NCBI GenBank assembly: GCA_016281315.1
Contig: JAEEIJ010000002.1
Span: 20,182-84,181 of the forward strand
Direction: 5' to 3'
From: Bacteroidales bacterium
GTDB lineage: Bacteria; Bacteroidota; Bacteroidia; Bacteroidales; UBA932
Length of the DNA stretch: 64,000 bases
Part shown: piece after piece, positions 53,673 through 61,262 of the stretch
Layout: the number at the start of each line of letters is the position of its first letter
How positions within the stretch are numbered: position 1 is the first letter of the stretch
The notes under the pieces: generated by a model
What the model saw: only the letters and a program-made list of their open reading frames with translations
The model's database searches: none
What the model was told of the DNA's origin: nothing
Made by a program: the position numbers and the translations under genes

Positions 53673-55165
53673 TGAAGCGCATCCTCATACCGCTCCTCCT
53701 GCTCCTGGCGGCCTGCACCGCCAAGGTCCCTTACGGCGAAACCGTAACGCTGGACCGTGCCACTCTGATGGACAAGATTCGCGGCGGCTGGTACGGGCAG
53801 ACCATCGGCTGCACCTATGGCGGGCCCACGGAATTCAAGTACAAGGGCGGGCTCATTATGGATGAGATCCCCATCCCCTGGTACGACGACTATATCTACG
53901 ACACTTACATCGAGGATCCGGGTCTGTACGACGACGTCTATATGGACCTCACCTTCCTGGAGACGATGCTGAAGGATGGACTGGACGCTCCGGTGGAGGC
54001 CTATGCCAACGCTTTTGCGAACGCGGATTACAAGCTCTGGCACGCCAATCAGGCGGCCCGTTACAATATTCTTAATGGCCGCGGGGCTCCGGAAAGCGGT
54101 TTCTGGAAATACAATCCCCACGCCGACGACATCGACTTCCAGATTGAGGCCGATTTCATCGGGATGCTCTATCCCGGCCAGGTGAACAAGGCCTCTGAAC
54201 TGAGCGACCGCATCGGCCACATTATGAACTACGGCGACGGCTGGTACGGCGGCGTGTATATCGGCGCCCTGTACTGCCTGGCCTATGTGTGCACGGATAT
54301 TCCCACCATCGTCTCCGAGGCTCTGAAGGCCATCCCTGAGGGGACCAAGTTCCACAGTACCATCGCCGACGTAATTAAGTATTGGAAGAAATACCCCAAC
54401 GACTGGAAGCAATGCTGGTTCGAAGTGACGAACCGCCACGCCAACGACGTGGGCTGCCCGGAAGGTGTCTGGAACGGCTTCAACATCGACGCCACCATCA
54501 ACAGCGCCTTCGTGGTCATCGGCCTGCTATACGGCGAGGGCGACTTCCTGAAGACGATGGATATCGCCACCCGCTGCGGCAACGACTCGGACTGCAACCC
54601 GGCTTCGGCCGCCGGCGTTTTGGGCGTGATGTACGGCTACGACGCCATCCCCGATGTCTGGAAGAAAGGCGCCGAACGCATCAAGGATATCCCGTTCCCG
54701 TATACTTCGCTTTCGCTGGAACAGGTCTGTCAGGCGAATTATGACTTATTGCTCCAAAGTTGCCAGCAGAAGGCTGACGGCATTTCCTTTGCAGTGGAGG
54801 CGCCGCTGCCTGTGCGTTACGAACAGAGCTTCGATGGCGTTAAACCCGTAGAGAAGCGCGTGCTGAAGAAAGCTTTCACCACCTCGGTAGACCTTCCCTT
54901 CCAGGGGAACAGCATCGTGGTGGAGGGCAGCGTGCGCAAGACGGGCCATGCCGATGACAGCTATGTGGCCTCGGTGACGGCCCTTTTGGACGGGCAGGAA
55001 GTGGAAAGCTTCCTGATGCCCATCGACTACATCAAACGCAAATACGAGATTTTCAGCGCCTATGGTTTTGCGAGCGGGGCCCATACCCTTACGCTGCGCC
55101 TGAATAATCCTCATCCTGATTATGAACTCTATGCCTCTGAAATGGTAGTATATGATGAAGAATAA
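53672..55165 (+). CDS. ADP-ribosylglycohydrolase-family lipoprotein 3
   Basis: 497 residues. Lipobox LLLAACTAK (Cys about 15). Marks parallel copy 2: KIRGGWYGQTIGCTYGGPTEF, YDDVYMDLTFLETML, NPHADDIDFQIEADFIGML, YGDGWYGGVYIGALY and GNDSDCNPASAAGVLGV. The start overlaps the preceding stop by one base and the next gene starts 14 bases before its end. A tandem duplication with copy 2 is likely, followed by divergence, which suggests different substrates. Confidence 0.88.
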   Translation: MKRILIPLLLLLAACTAKVPYGETVTLDRATLMDKIRGGWYGQTIGCTYGGPTEFKYKGGLIMDEIPIPWYDDYIYDTYIEDPGLYDDVYMDLTFLETMLKDGLDAPVEAYANAFANADYKLWHANQAARYNILNGRGAPESGFWKYNPHADDIDFQIEADFIGMLYPGQVNKASELSDRIGHIMNYGDGWYGGVYIGALYCLAYVCTDIPTIVSEALKAIPEGTKFHSTIADVIKYWKKYPNDWKQCWFEVTNRHANDVGCPEGVWNGFNIDATINSAFVVIGLLYGEGDFLKTMDIATRCGNDSDCNPASAAGVLGVMYGYDAIPDVWKKGAERIKDIPFPYTSLSLEQVCQANYDLLLQSCQQKADGISFAVEAPLPVRYEQSFDGVKPVEKRVLKKAFTTSVDLPFQGNSIVVEGSVRKTGHADDSYVASVTALLDGQEVESFLMPIDYIKRKYEIFSAYGFASGAHTLTLRLNNPHPDYELYASEMVVYDEE

Positions 55166-56666
55166 AATCCTTTTCGTTCTGGTCTGCCTGGCCACCATCG
55201 CCTCCTGCGGATGCGACAAAAAGCGGGAATTGCCTCCGGTGGATCCCGTGGAGATCCCCCGCTACAGTACCGGGCTCTCTATGTCCAGCACCCTGTTGAA
55301 CCGAGTGGTCAAATACGACATCCTGCTGCCGGAAGGTTACAATGACAACCCCGACAAACGGTATCCGGTAATGTATTGCTTCCACGGCTGGGGAGACAGC
55401 AATACTTCCTGGAACGGCACCTATATGAGCTGTGAGGCCACCATCAAGTCCCTTGAGCGGAAAGGCCTGGAGCCGATGATTTATGTATTCCCTAACGCCT
55501 GGAAGACTTATTGGGTGGACCGTTTCGACGGTTCGTTCCCCTATATGACTATGCTTGTAGAGGAGTTTATCCCGATGATCGACCGGACCTACCGCACCCT
55601 TGCGGACCGGGAGCACCGGGGCGCTATCGGCTATTCTATGGGCGGCTTCGGTTCGATGGCCGTTGCGATGAAGCATCCGGAGTTGTTCTCTATGAGCGCG
55701 CCGCTTTCGATGTCCTTCCGCACCGACGAACAGTATATGGCGGAATCGCAGAGTGGCTGGGACAACCAGTGGGGAATCAATTTCGGTGGCGTGGGCGAGA
55801 GCGGCGAAGGCCGTCTGACGGACTATTACAAGTCGCTTTGCCCGCTGCATCAGTTTACGGCAGAAAACTATGACAAGTATTCCTCCGTGTACTGGTTCCT
55901 CACCTGCGGGGACAATGAAAAGCAGCTTCTCATCGCCAACGACGACCTCCATGTGATGATGCGCCGCAATGGCTATGCCCACCAGTACCGTGTGGGTGAC
56001 GGCGGCCATAGCACATCTTATTGGAAAGCTGCCCTGACGGAGATTCTGCCCTATTTCTCCGCCCTGATGGCTGGGGAAACTTCCTGGCAGTTTGCCGATA
56101 AGGAAGTGGACGTGCCCGAGGGCTGTGAGTTTACTGAAGATGGCGCTTTCCTGTCCGAAGCCTATACTGCTGCGGGGAAACAGGGAGGGATGGCCCTTTT
56201 CATCGCCTATGAAGGTGTGGAGCCCGCGTTGATAAAAGACGCGATGGCCATTCTCCAGCGGGGAGTTTCCAAGGTCAAAAGGTTCGTTTTACTGCCTTGT
56301 GATCTGGACAGCAAAACCCTCCCGGAGTGGATGAGTTATTATCAGGATATCTATCCTACGGATGATATGCAGGTCTTTGCCATTGGGAACGCCGGAAAAC
56401 CGGCTTTTCAGTCGCAGGGATCTTTCTCGGCCCTCTATTTCGAGGATGCGCTGCTTCCCGAGGTGTTAAACGTCAACACCCAGAAATTCTATTATATCGG
56501 CCAGAGTGACGAAGCTACGAACTACGCCTCGGCGAATGCCCTCTACAAGGCCTGCAAGCTGGACGGCGCCAGTTTCGAGTACCGTTGCCGCAACCATTTG
56601 AATGATGTCAGGCAGGATTTCCTGTACGGCATCGAACTTCTGAAATCCAATTTACACAATTTTTAA
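55152..56666 (+). CDS. lipoprotein esterase with active N-terminal and decayed C-terminal alpha/beta-hydrolase domains
   Basis: 504 residues (ATG at 55152 or 55155). Lipobox TIASCGCDK (Cys about 19). Domain 1 (about 38-310): oxyanion region YCFHGWGDSNTSW, nucleophile GYSMGGFG, Asp in TCGDNEKQ, His in DGGHSTSYW, so a complete triad. Domain 2 (about 325-504) repeats the fold but the elbow reads IGNAGKPAF with no Ser, while GQSDEA and NHLNDVRQDF keep the Asp and His positions. It could remove acyl groups from ribosides or glycans before the ARH enzymes act. Last gene of the sugar locus. Confidence 0.82.
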   Translation: MMKNKILFVLVCLATIASCGCDKKRELPPVDPVEIPRYSTGLSMSSTLLNRVVKYDILLPEGYNDNPDKRYPVMYCFHGWGDSNTSWNGTYMSCEATIKSLERKGLEPMIYVFPNAWKTYWVDRFDGSFPYMTMLVEEFIPMIDRTYRTLADREHRGAIGYSMGGFGSMAVAMKHPELFSMSAPLSMSFRTDEQYMAESQSGWDNQWGINFGGVGESGEGRLTDYYKSLCPLHQFTAENYDKYSSVYWFLTCGDNEKQLLIANDDLHVMMRRNGYAHQYRVGDGGHSTSYWKAALTEILPYFSALMAGETSWQFADKEVDVPEGCEFTEDGAFLSEAYTAAGKQGGMALFIAYEGVEPALIKDAMAILQRGVSKVKRFVLLPCDLDSKTLPEWMSYYQDIYPTDDMQVFAIGNAGKPAFQSQGSFSALYFEDALLPEVLNVNTQKFYYIGQSDEATNYASANALYKACKLDGASFEYRCRNHLNDVRQDFLYGIELLKSNLHNF

Positions 56667-56702
56667 TACCTTTTATTTATTAACCTTTTAACTGTTTTTA
56701 TT

Positions 56703-57464
56703 ATGAAAAAGTTATTCTATGTTCTGGCTCTGGTAGCCGTGGCTTCTTTCGCTTTCACCGGCTGTAAGAAGGGTGAGCCAGAAGGTAACAAAGTGGTCAA
56801 GCGCCTCACTCACCTCCTGGCTTATTACAGCCAGACAGGCACCGAACCCAACGCCGAACAAGGTGTTGATGATTTTACCATCTCCTACAACGCCGACGGC
56901 AAGATCGCAAAGATTGAACGTCCGGACCGTTCCTGGACTTTCTCCTACGAAGGCAACGTCATCACGGCCGCCTATGTGAAGGAAGGTTCGGCAAAGAACC
57001 CCTATGTGTTTACGTTGGGCTCAAACGGTTATGTCGCCTCTTTCGTAGACTATGAAAACAAGAGCTACACCTGCGAGTATGACGCCGAAGGCCATCTTAC
57101 CAAAACTACCAAAAACGGGGAAAAGAAATCCGAACTCCAGTGGGAGAACGGGAACCTGAAGAAATTCTCCCGTTACGAGAGCAGCAAGTGGGAGTGGAAG
57201 GAGCAGACCTTCCTCGCCGAGGACAACATCGGCGGAGTCTTCCCCGATTGCGACGATAAAGCTGGTATCGACCGCTGGATGTTTGAAATCGGCCTGTTCG
57301 GCAAGCCTTCCAAGAAGCTCGTAGACCAGGCTGCTTGGGAGACCTCTGAACTGTCTGCTGTCCAGACCTATAAGAAGGATGCCGACGGCTATGTGACCCT
57401 GGTCGACAAGCTGTACAACGGCAAACACGAGTTCTTCGGCTACACCTGGGAAGTCGTGAAATAA
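56703..57464 (+). CDS. DUF4595-like lipoprotein
   Basis: 253 residues. Lipobox SFAFTGCKKG (Cys about 21). Contains short Rhs-like repeats (FTISYNADGKIAKIERPD, CEYDAEGHLTKTTKNGEK, ENGNLKKFSRYES), the pattern of DUF4595. Role unknown. Separated by 36 bases of AT-rich sequence from the esterase; followed by a terminator, so it may be the last cistron of the locus or separately transcribed. Confidence 0.72.
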   Translation: MKKLFYVLALVAVASFAFTGCKKGEPEGNKVVKRLTHLLAYYSQTGTEPNAEQGVDDFTISYNADGKIAKIERPDRSWTFSYEGNVITAAYVKEGSAKNPYVFTLGSNGYVASFVDYENKSYTCEYDAEGHLTKTTKNGEKKSELQWENGNLKKFSRYESSKWEWKEQTFLAEDNIGGVFPDCDDKAGIDRWMFEIGLFGKPSKKLVDQAAWETSELSAVQTYKKDADGYVTLVDKLYNGKHEFFGYTWEVVK

Positions 57465-57489
57465 GCGACCCCTCTCGTAAAATAGATTC

Positions 57490-57517
57490 AGCCTCCCACC
57501 TCCGTGGGGGGCTTTTT
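57490..57517 (+). terminator. intrinsic terminator after the DUF4595-like gene
   Basis: AGCCTCCCAC pairs with GTGGGGGGCT (loop CTCC, one wobble), then TTTTT to 57517. Confidence 0.85.
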
Positions 57518-57573
57518 GTTTAGTTAGAACTCATCGCATTTTGCGATAGGTCCACGCCCTTGGCACCCTAGGC

Positions 57574-57604
57574 TTTGATTCTTGTCGCAAATAGACTATC
57601 TTTG
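57574..57604 (+). promoter_or_regulatory. promoter of the FISUMP-type lipoprotein gene
   Basis: TTTG at 57574-57577, 19 bases, TATCTTTG at 57597-57604. The ATG is at 57613, so the mRNA would have nearly no 5' leader. Confidence 0.65.
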
Positions 57605-57612
57605 TTCCCGAT

Positions 57613-58881
57613 ATGAAAAAAACTGTTGCCCTCCTTGGAATCTGCGCCTTGCTTGCCGCGGCCTGCAATACGACGGACCCGGAACCGACCGGGAAGAAAA
57701 CCCTCGTTTCCATCACCAAGTCCTACTCGTTCACCTGCAATTCCGACCTGACGACCCTTGCCGACATCTCCATCGTCTATGTCGGGGCCGACGGAAAGCC
57801 GTCCACCCCGGAGAAACTGACCGGGCGGCAATGGAAAAAGAGCGGCATTGTGGTCCCCCTCAAAACGAAGGCAACGGCCGCCGTCGAGGGCAGCGAGGCC
57901 GGGTTCAGCGTCATCTGTCAGCCCAATTCAGTGCCGGAGAGCAGTGTGTACGACGTCACCTATGAGGCGGAATGCACCTATGTGCTGACCTATGCCGACG
58001 GAACCGTCATAAACCTTCCTGCCTGGAACATCAATCCCCAGATGCCCGCCGTAGAAGGGAAGGATGCGGCGGAATCCTGCAATGCGGTCAGTCTGTCCTG
58101 CACCAATGACAAGGAAATCGTCTGCGACAACCAGGGCAATACCTATATAGTCGAATCAGACTACTGGGAGCGAGAATCTGGGGCCTATGAGCCCTCCGGG
58201 GATCTCGGCGGGGCCGATCAGGAGCCGCCGACCACCAGTGTGGACGTCGAGTACGCCCGGCTGCCCGAAGCGGTCGATCTTGGGTTTACCGTGGACGGAA
58301 AGCCCCTGCTGTGGGCCACCCGTAACGTGGGCGCAAGGTCCCCCGGTGATTTCGGCGGCCTGTACGGCTGGGGAGACGCCAGCGGATACCATACGGAGAC
58401 CAACCCCGTCTTCTATCCGGCCCGGCATCCGGCGAATGTCGTCGGGAAAACCGGCAACAGCATCAGCGGGACCCGCTGCGATATCGCCTATTGTATGTGG
58501 GGAAGCGCCTGGCGGATGCCTTCCAAGGCCGAGTGGGAAGCCCTTGCGGCAAACTGCAGTTGGAAGAAGTGCCAGAAGGACGGGAACTGGGGGATGGAAT
58601 TCACCTCCAATAAGAACGGCAAATCCATCTTCCTGCCCGGAGCGGATCTCCGCAATGGGGAAAGCTACCACCGGAACTCAACCGCACCGGAGAACGGCTA
58701 TGGCTACTATTGGGCCGGCGACTGGGTCTCGACGGATCCCCAGATGGCCTATTACTTTTATTTCTCCCTTTTCTCGACCGGCAACGTCTACTCCAAGGCG
58801 CAGGGCAACAAGGACCGTTATTACGGGATGTCCGTCCGCCCCGTAACCTCTACCAGAACCCCTGCGACAAACATCCGCTGA
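57613..58881 (+). CDS. lipoprotein with C-terminal FISUMP (Fibrobacter succinogenes major paralogue) domain
   Basis: 422 residues. Lipobox LLAAACNTT (Cys about 19). N-terminal beta region (about 28-135), a middle region (about 150-215), and a C-terminal FISUMP domain (about 220-415) with VDLGFTVDGKPLLWATRNVG, GGLYGWGDASGY, CMWGSAWRMPSKAEWEAL, and GYYWAGDW ... YYGMSVRPV. These domains are extracellular and of unknown function, common in gut and rumen Bacteroidota. The stop is 1 base before an inverted fragment of tRNA-Ser. Confidence 0.78.
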   Translation: MKKTVALLGICALLAAACNTTDPEPTGKKTLVSITKSYSFTCNSDLTTLADISIVYVGADGKPSTPEKLTGRQWKKSGIVVPLKTKATAAVEGSEAGFSVICQPNSVPESSVYDVTYEAECTYVLTYADGTVINLPAWNINPQMPAVEGKDAAESCNAVSLSCTNDKEIVCDNQGNTYIVESDYWERESGAYEPSGDLGGADQEPPTTSVDVEYARLPEAVDLGFTVDGKPLLWATRNVGARSPGDFGGLYGWGDASGYHTETNPVFYPARHPANVVGKTGNSISGTRCDIAYCMWGSAWRMPSKAEWEALAANCSWKKCQKDGNWGMEFTSNKNGKSIFLPGADLRNGESYHRNSTAPENGYGYYWAGDWVSTDPQMAYYFYFSLFSTGNVYSKAQGNKDRYYGMSVRPVTSTRTPATNIR

Positions 58882-58882
58882 G

Positions 58883-58911
58883 TTTGGAGTATACACGCTT
58901 TCCAGGCGTGC
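58883..58911 (-). repeat. 29-base inverted fragment of tRNA-Ser(GGA)
   Basis: The reverse complement of 58883-58911 is identical over 29 bases to 61116-61144 of the tRNA-Ser gene: the anticodon stem, loop with GGA anticodon, and start of the variable arm. The identity ends abruptly on both sides. It lies between the FISUMP stop and the GTPase stop. It can still fold as CACGC/GCGTG. Confidence 0.85.
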
Positions 58912-58935
58912 AGGTTCCCGCTTTCTCCCGGAAGA

Positions 58936-60081
58936 TCAGGAAGCCAGACAGCCGTCCATCAGTTTCTCCAGCGCCTCCTTGTCCAGATGCTGGCCGATGA
59001 ATACGATCTTCTGCATACGGTCCCCGTACTTGGGGTCCCAGTCCGCGCGGAGCTTGCGGTCGCGGGCCATCATATCGGCCAGCTCTTCCGGATCCATCGT
59101 CGCGAACCAGAGGCCGCAGTCCCTTAACGTCTTCTGACGGCCGGCCTGCTCGAAGAGATAGCACTTGTCCGGGTCTGCGGTGAAATAGCACAGGCCCTTG
59201 GCGCGGATGATGTTTGCGGGCCATTTCGTGGCCACCATATGGTCGAACTTGTTGAGGTCCAGGGCGGGCCTGCGGGTATAGACATAGGTGTCGATGCCGT
59301 ATTCCAGCGCTTCTCCTTCGGCCTCTTCTTCCTCGTCCTCGCCTTCGATGGCGGCGATCCAGGCGGCCGATGTGGCCACGGCGTCGAAGTCGAAAAGGCC
59401 CGTGTAGATGAGCTCGTCCAGGTCTACGTCGCCGTAGTTGCATTCCAGCACGCGTGCGCCGGGGTTGATGGTCTTGACGATGCCTTTGAGCTTGCCCAGT
59501 TCATCGGCCGAAAGTTCCGCGGCCTTGTTCAGGAGCACGATGTTGCAGAACTCGATCTGTTCGATGACCAGGCGCTCCAGGTCGTCCTCGCCGATATCCT
59601 CTTTCTCCAGCGCGGAGCCGCCTTCGAACTCGTCCTTCATCCGGAGGGAGTCCACCACGGTGCAGATGCAGTCCACGTAGGGGACGGCATTCCGGGTGAA
59701 CTGCGGCGCAAGGGCCGGCATCGTGCTGATGGTCTGGGCAATGGGGGCCGGCTCGCAGATGCCGCTGGCCTCGATGACGATGTAGTCGAAGCGCCGGGCC
59801 TGTGTAAGTTCGCCCAGCTGGGCCACGAGGTCCATCTTGAGCGTGCAGCAGATGCAGCCGTTCTGCAGGGCGACCAGGGAATCGTCCGTCCCGCCCACGA
59901 CGCCGCCCTTTTCGATGAGGCTTTCGTCGATGTTCACCGAGCCGATGTCGTTCACGATGACGGCGAACTTGATCCCTTTCTTATTGGACAGGATGCGGTT
60001 CAGGAGGGTGGTCTTGCCGCTGCCCAGATAGCCGGTGAGAAGCAGCACCGGCACCTGCTGTTTTTCCAGCGTGATTTCCAT
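58936..60081 (-). CDS. COG0523 (CobW/ZNG1-type) GTPase, putative metal chaperone
   Basis: 381 residues from the ATG at 60081; the longer frame lacks plausible coding sequence. Walker A GYLGSGKTTLLNRIL, the metal-binding NGCICCTLK (CxCC, near residue 74), EASGICEPAPI, LLNKAAEL for guanine, and the CobW C-terminal domain from about 255 with GLCYFTADP. An acidic run (EGEDEEEEAEGE) precedes the C-terminal domain and could bind metal. The family hands Zn or other metals to target enzymes. The upstream PorV/PorQ-like gene ends 4 bases away. Confidence 0.9.
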   Translation of the reverse strand: MEITLEKQQVPVLLLTGYLGSGKTTLLNRILSNKKGIKFAVIVNDIGSVNIDESLIEKGGVVGGTDDSLVALQNGCICCTLKMDLVAQLGELTQARRFDYIVIEASGICEPAPIAQTISTMPALAPQFTRNAVPYVDCICTVVDSLRMKDEFEGGSALEKEDIGEDDLERLVIEQIEFCNIVLLNKAAELSADELGKLKGIVKTINPGARVLECNYGDVDLDELIYTGLFDFDAVATSAAWIAAIEGEDEEEEAEGEALEYGIDTYVYTRRPALDLNKFDHMVATKWPANIIRAKGLCYFTADPDKCYLFEQAGRQKTLRDCGLWFATMDPEELADMMARDRKLRADWDPKYGDRMQKIVFIGQHLDKEALEKLMDGCLAS

Positions 60082-60085
60082 AAGA

Positions 60086-60988
60086 CTAGAAGTTGTAACC
60101 CAGGCCGATATTAAGCGTATTCCCCAGCAGCTTGGATGCGGTGAGGAAGGAGACATCGGCCCGGAATCCGGCGAACTGTGCGCCGATGCCAAAGGCCAGA
60201 TGCGACGGGATGAGGGCCTTTTCCCCGGCAAGGCGGTATCCCGCGCGGGCGAAGACGAAGCGGCCGTAATTATACTCCAGGCCGATGGCTCCGGCAGCCG
60301 CACTGCCGAAGTTGTACTCGCCGTCCAGGAGGATCTCCAGGGTGTGTTTTTCCGCCAGAGTCTGGTTCCACGCTGCACCCAGTTTGAGATAGGCGGGCTG
60401 GCCGAAGGAAGCATCCGAGGCCTTTACCTTCGGGCCCAGGTTACCCACGGAGATAGCAGCCGTAAGCTGGGGCAGGATGCGGCCGATGACGCTGAGATCT
60501 GCGCTGAAGCCGTTCACCTTGGCAGTCTGCGTGAGGTGCTGCGCTGCGTAACGGGCATTGAGGCCCACGCTCACGACATCCAGGATATTGTAGGACGCGC
60601 CCAGTGAAATGAGCAGGTCATTCGGAGTATAGCCGCCGAAGGGCACGCCCTTCTGATAGGCACCGGCCAGACCCACGCCGAAGGAACCGAAACGGAAGGC
60701 CGCGCCGCCGCCGAAGTTGGTGGTCTTGTCCACCTCATTGGTGGGCTGCCACAGCTGGACGCCCAGCGCAGCGTCGCCGAGCCCCTCCAGGAAGGAGATC
60801 TGGGCGGCATCGGCCACGGCGCTCCAGGCGCTCGCTCCGGTGCTGGCGAGGCCTGCGCCGGCAAAGGCCGACGTACGGGGATTTCTGTCGATTCGGGTAA
60901 AGGCAAGGGCCGCGTTCTGGGCCTCCTGAGCGTTTAATGCGATGGGAAGAAACAGTGCCACCGCCACAATCAATCTCTGCATTTTCAT
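60086..60988 (-). CDS. PorV/PorQ-like outer-membrane beta-barrel protein
   Basis: 300 residues from the ATG at 60988 (a second ATG at 60982 is also possible). Signal peptide to LPIALNAQ. The early motif AFTRIDRNPRTSAFAGAGLAST, then repeated amphipathic strands and a terminal ...NTLNIGLGYNF, match the PorV/PorQ (UPF0164) family of FadL-like barrels, some of which take part in type IX secretion. No other T9SS gene is seen here. Likely co-transcribed with the GTPase gene. Confidence 0.75.
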   Translation of the reverse strand: MKMQRLIVAVALFLPIALNAQEAQNAALAFTRIDRNPRTSAFAGAGLASTGASAWSAVADAAQISFLEGLGDAALGVQLWQPTNEVDKTTNFGGGAAFRFGSFGVGLAGAYQKGVPFGGYTPNDLLISLGASYNILDVVSVGLNARYAAQHLTQTAKVNGFSADLSVIGRILPQLTAAISVGNLGPKVKASDASFGQPAYLKLGAAWNQTLAEKHTLEILLDGEYNFGSAAAGAIGLEYNYGRFVFARAGYRLAGEKALIPSHLAFGIGAQFAGFRADVSFLTASKLLGNTLNIGLGYNF

Positions 60989-61032
60989 AGTGTGCAAAGA
61001 TGGCCAAAATCCCCGGGATAACCAAAGATTTT

Positions 61033-61063
61033 TTTGCAAAAAACGAAAAAGTCTGTATCTTTG
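61033..61063 (+). promoter_or_regulatory. tRNA-Ser promoter
   Basis: TTTG at 61033-61036, 19 bases, TATCTTTG at 61056-61063; the tRNA begins at 61090. Confidence 0.65.
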
Positions 61064-61089
61064 CAGTCCCTTCTTTCGGGAAGGTTATT

Positions 61090-61177
61090 GGAGAGATGCT
61101 CGAGTGGCTTAAGAGGCACGCCTGGAAAGCGTGTATACTCCAAAAGGGTATCCCGAGTTCGAATCTCGGTCTCTCCG
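61090..61177 (+). tRNA. tRNA-Ser (anticodon GGA)
   Basis: 88 bases. Acceptor GGAGAGA (61090-61096) pairs with TCTCTCC (61170-61176), discriminator G at 61177. Anticodon stem CACGC/GCGTG with loop CTGGAAA, anticodon GGA at 61124-61126. A long variable arm (class II tRNA) and the T-loop GTTCGAATC are present. CCA is not encoded. Confidence 0.96.
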
Positions 61178-61180
61178 CTT
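61161..61180 (+). repeat. tRNA-Ser 3'-end direct repeat, copy within the tRNA
   Basis: GAATCTCGGTCTCTCCGCTT at the 3' end of the tRNA gene and 3 bases beyond it, identical to 61243-61262, 82 bases downstream. Length and position match the core of tRNA attachment sites. Confidence 0.85.
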
Positions 61181-61185
61181 CAAAG

Positions 61186-61208
61186 GACAGCCGGTCGGCT
61201 GTCTTTTT
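61186..61208 (+). terminator. tRNA-Ser terminator
   Basis: GACAGCCG pairs perfectly with CGGCTGTC (loop GT), followed by TTTTT to 61208. Confidence 0.9.
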
Positions 61209-61242
61209 CGCGTAGAGACCCCGCCAAGGGCGAAGCCCGACG

Positions 61243-61262
61243 GAATCTCGGTCTCTCCGCTT
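61243..61262 (+). repeat. tRNA-Ser 3'-end direct repeat, downstream copy
   Basis: Exact 20-base copy of 61161-61180, at the very end of the leftward membrane-protein gene (its stop codon begins at 61262-61264). The intervening 62 bases hold the tRNA terminator and a GGGCGAAGCCC hairpin, with no gene. Confidence 0.85.

Noticed and set aside
61090..61262. A second, partial tRNA gene downstream of tRNA-Ser
   Set aside because: Only the 3' 20 bases are repeated; no acceptor, D or anticodon arm precedes them.
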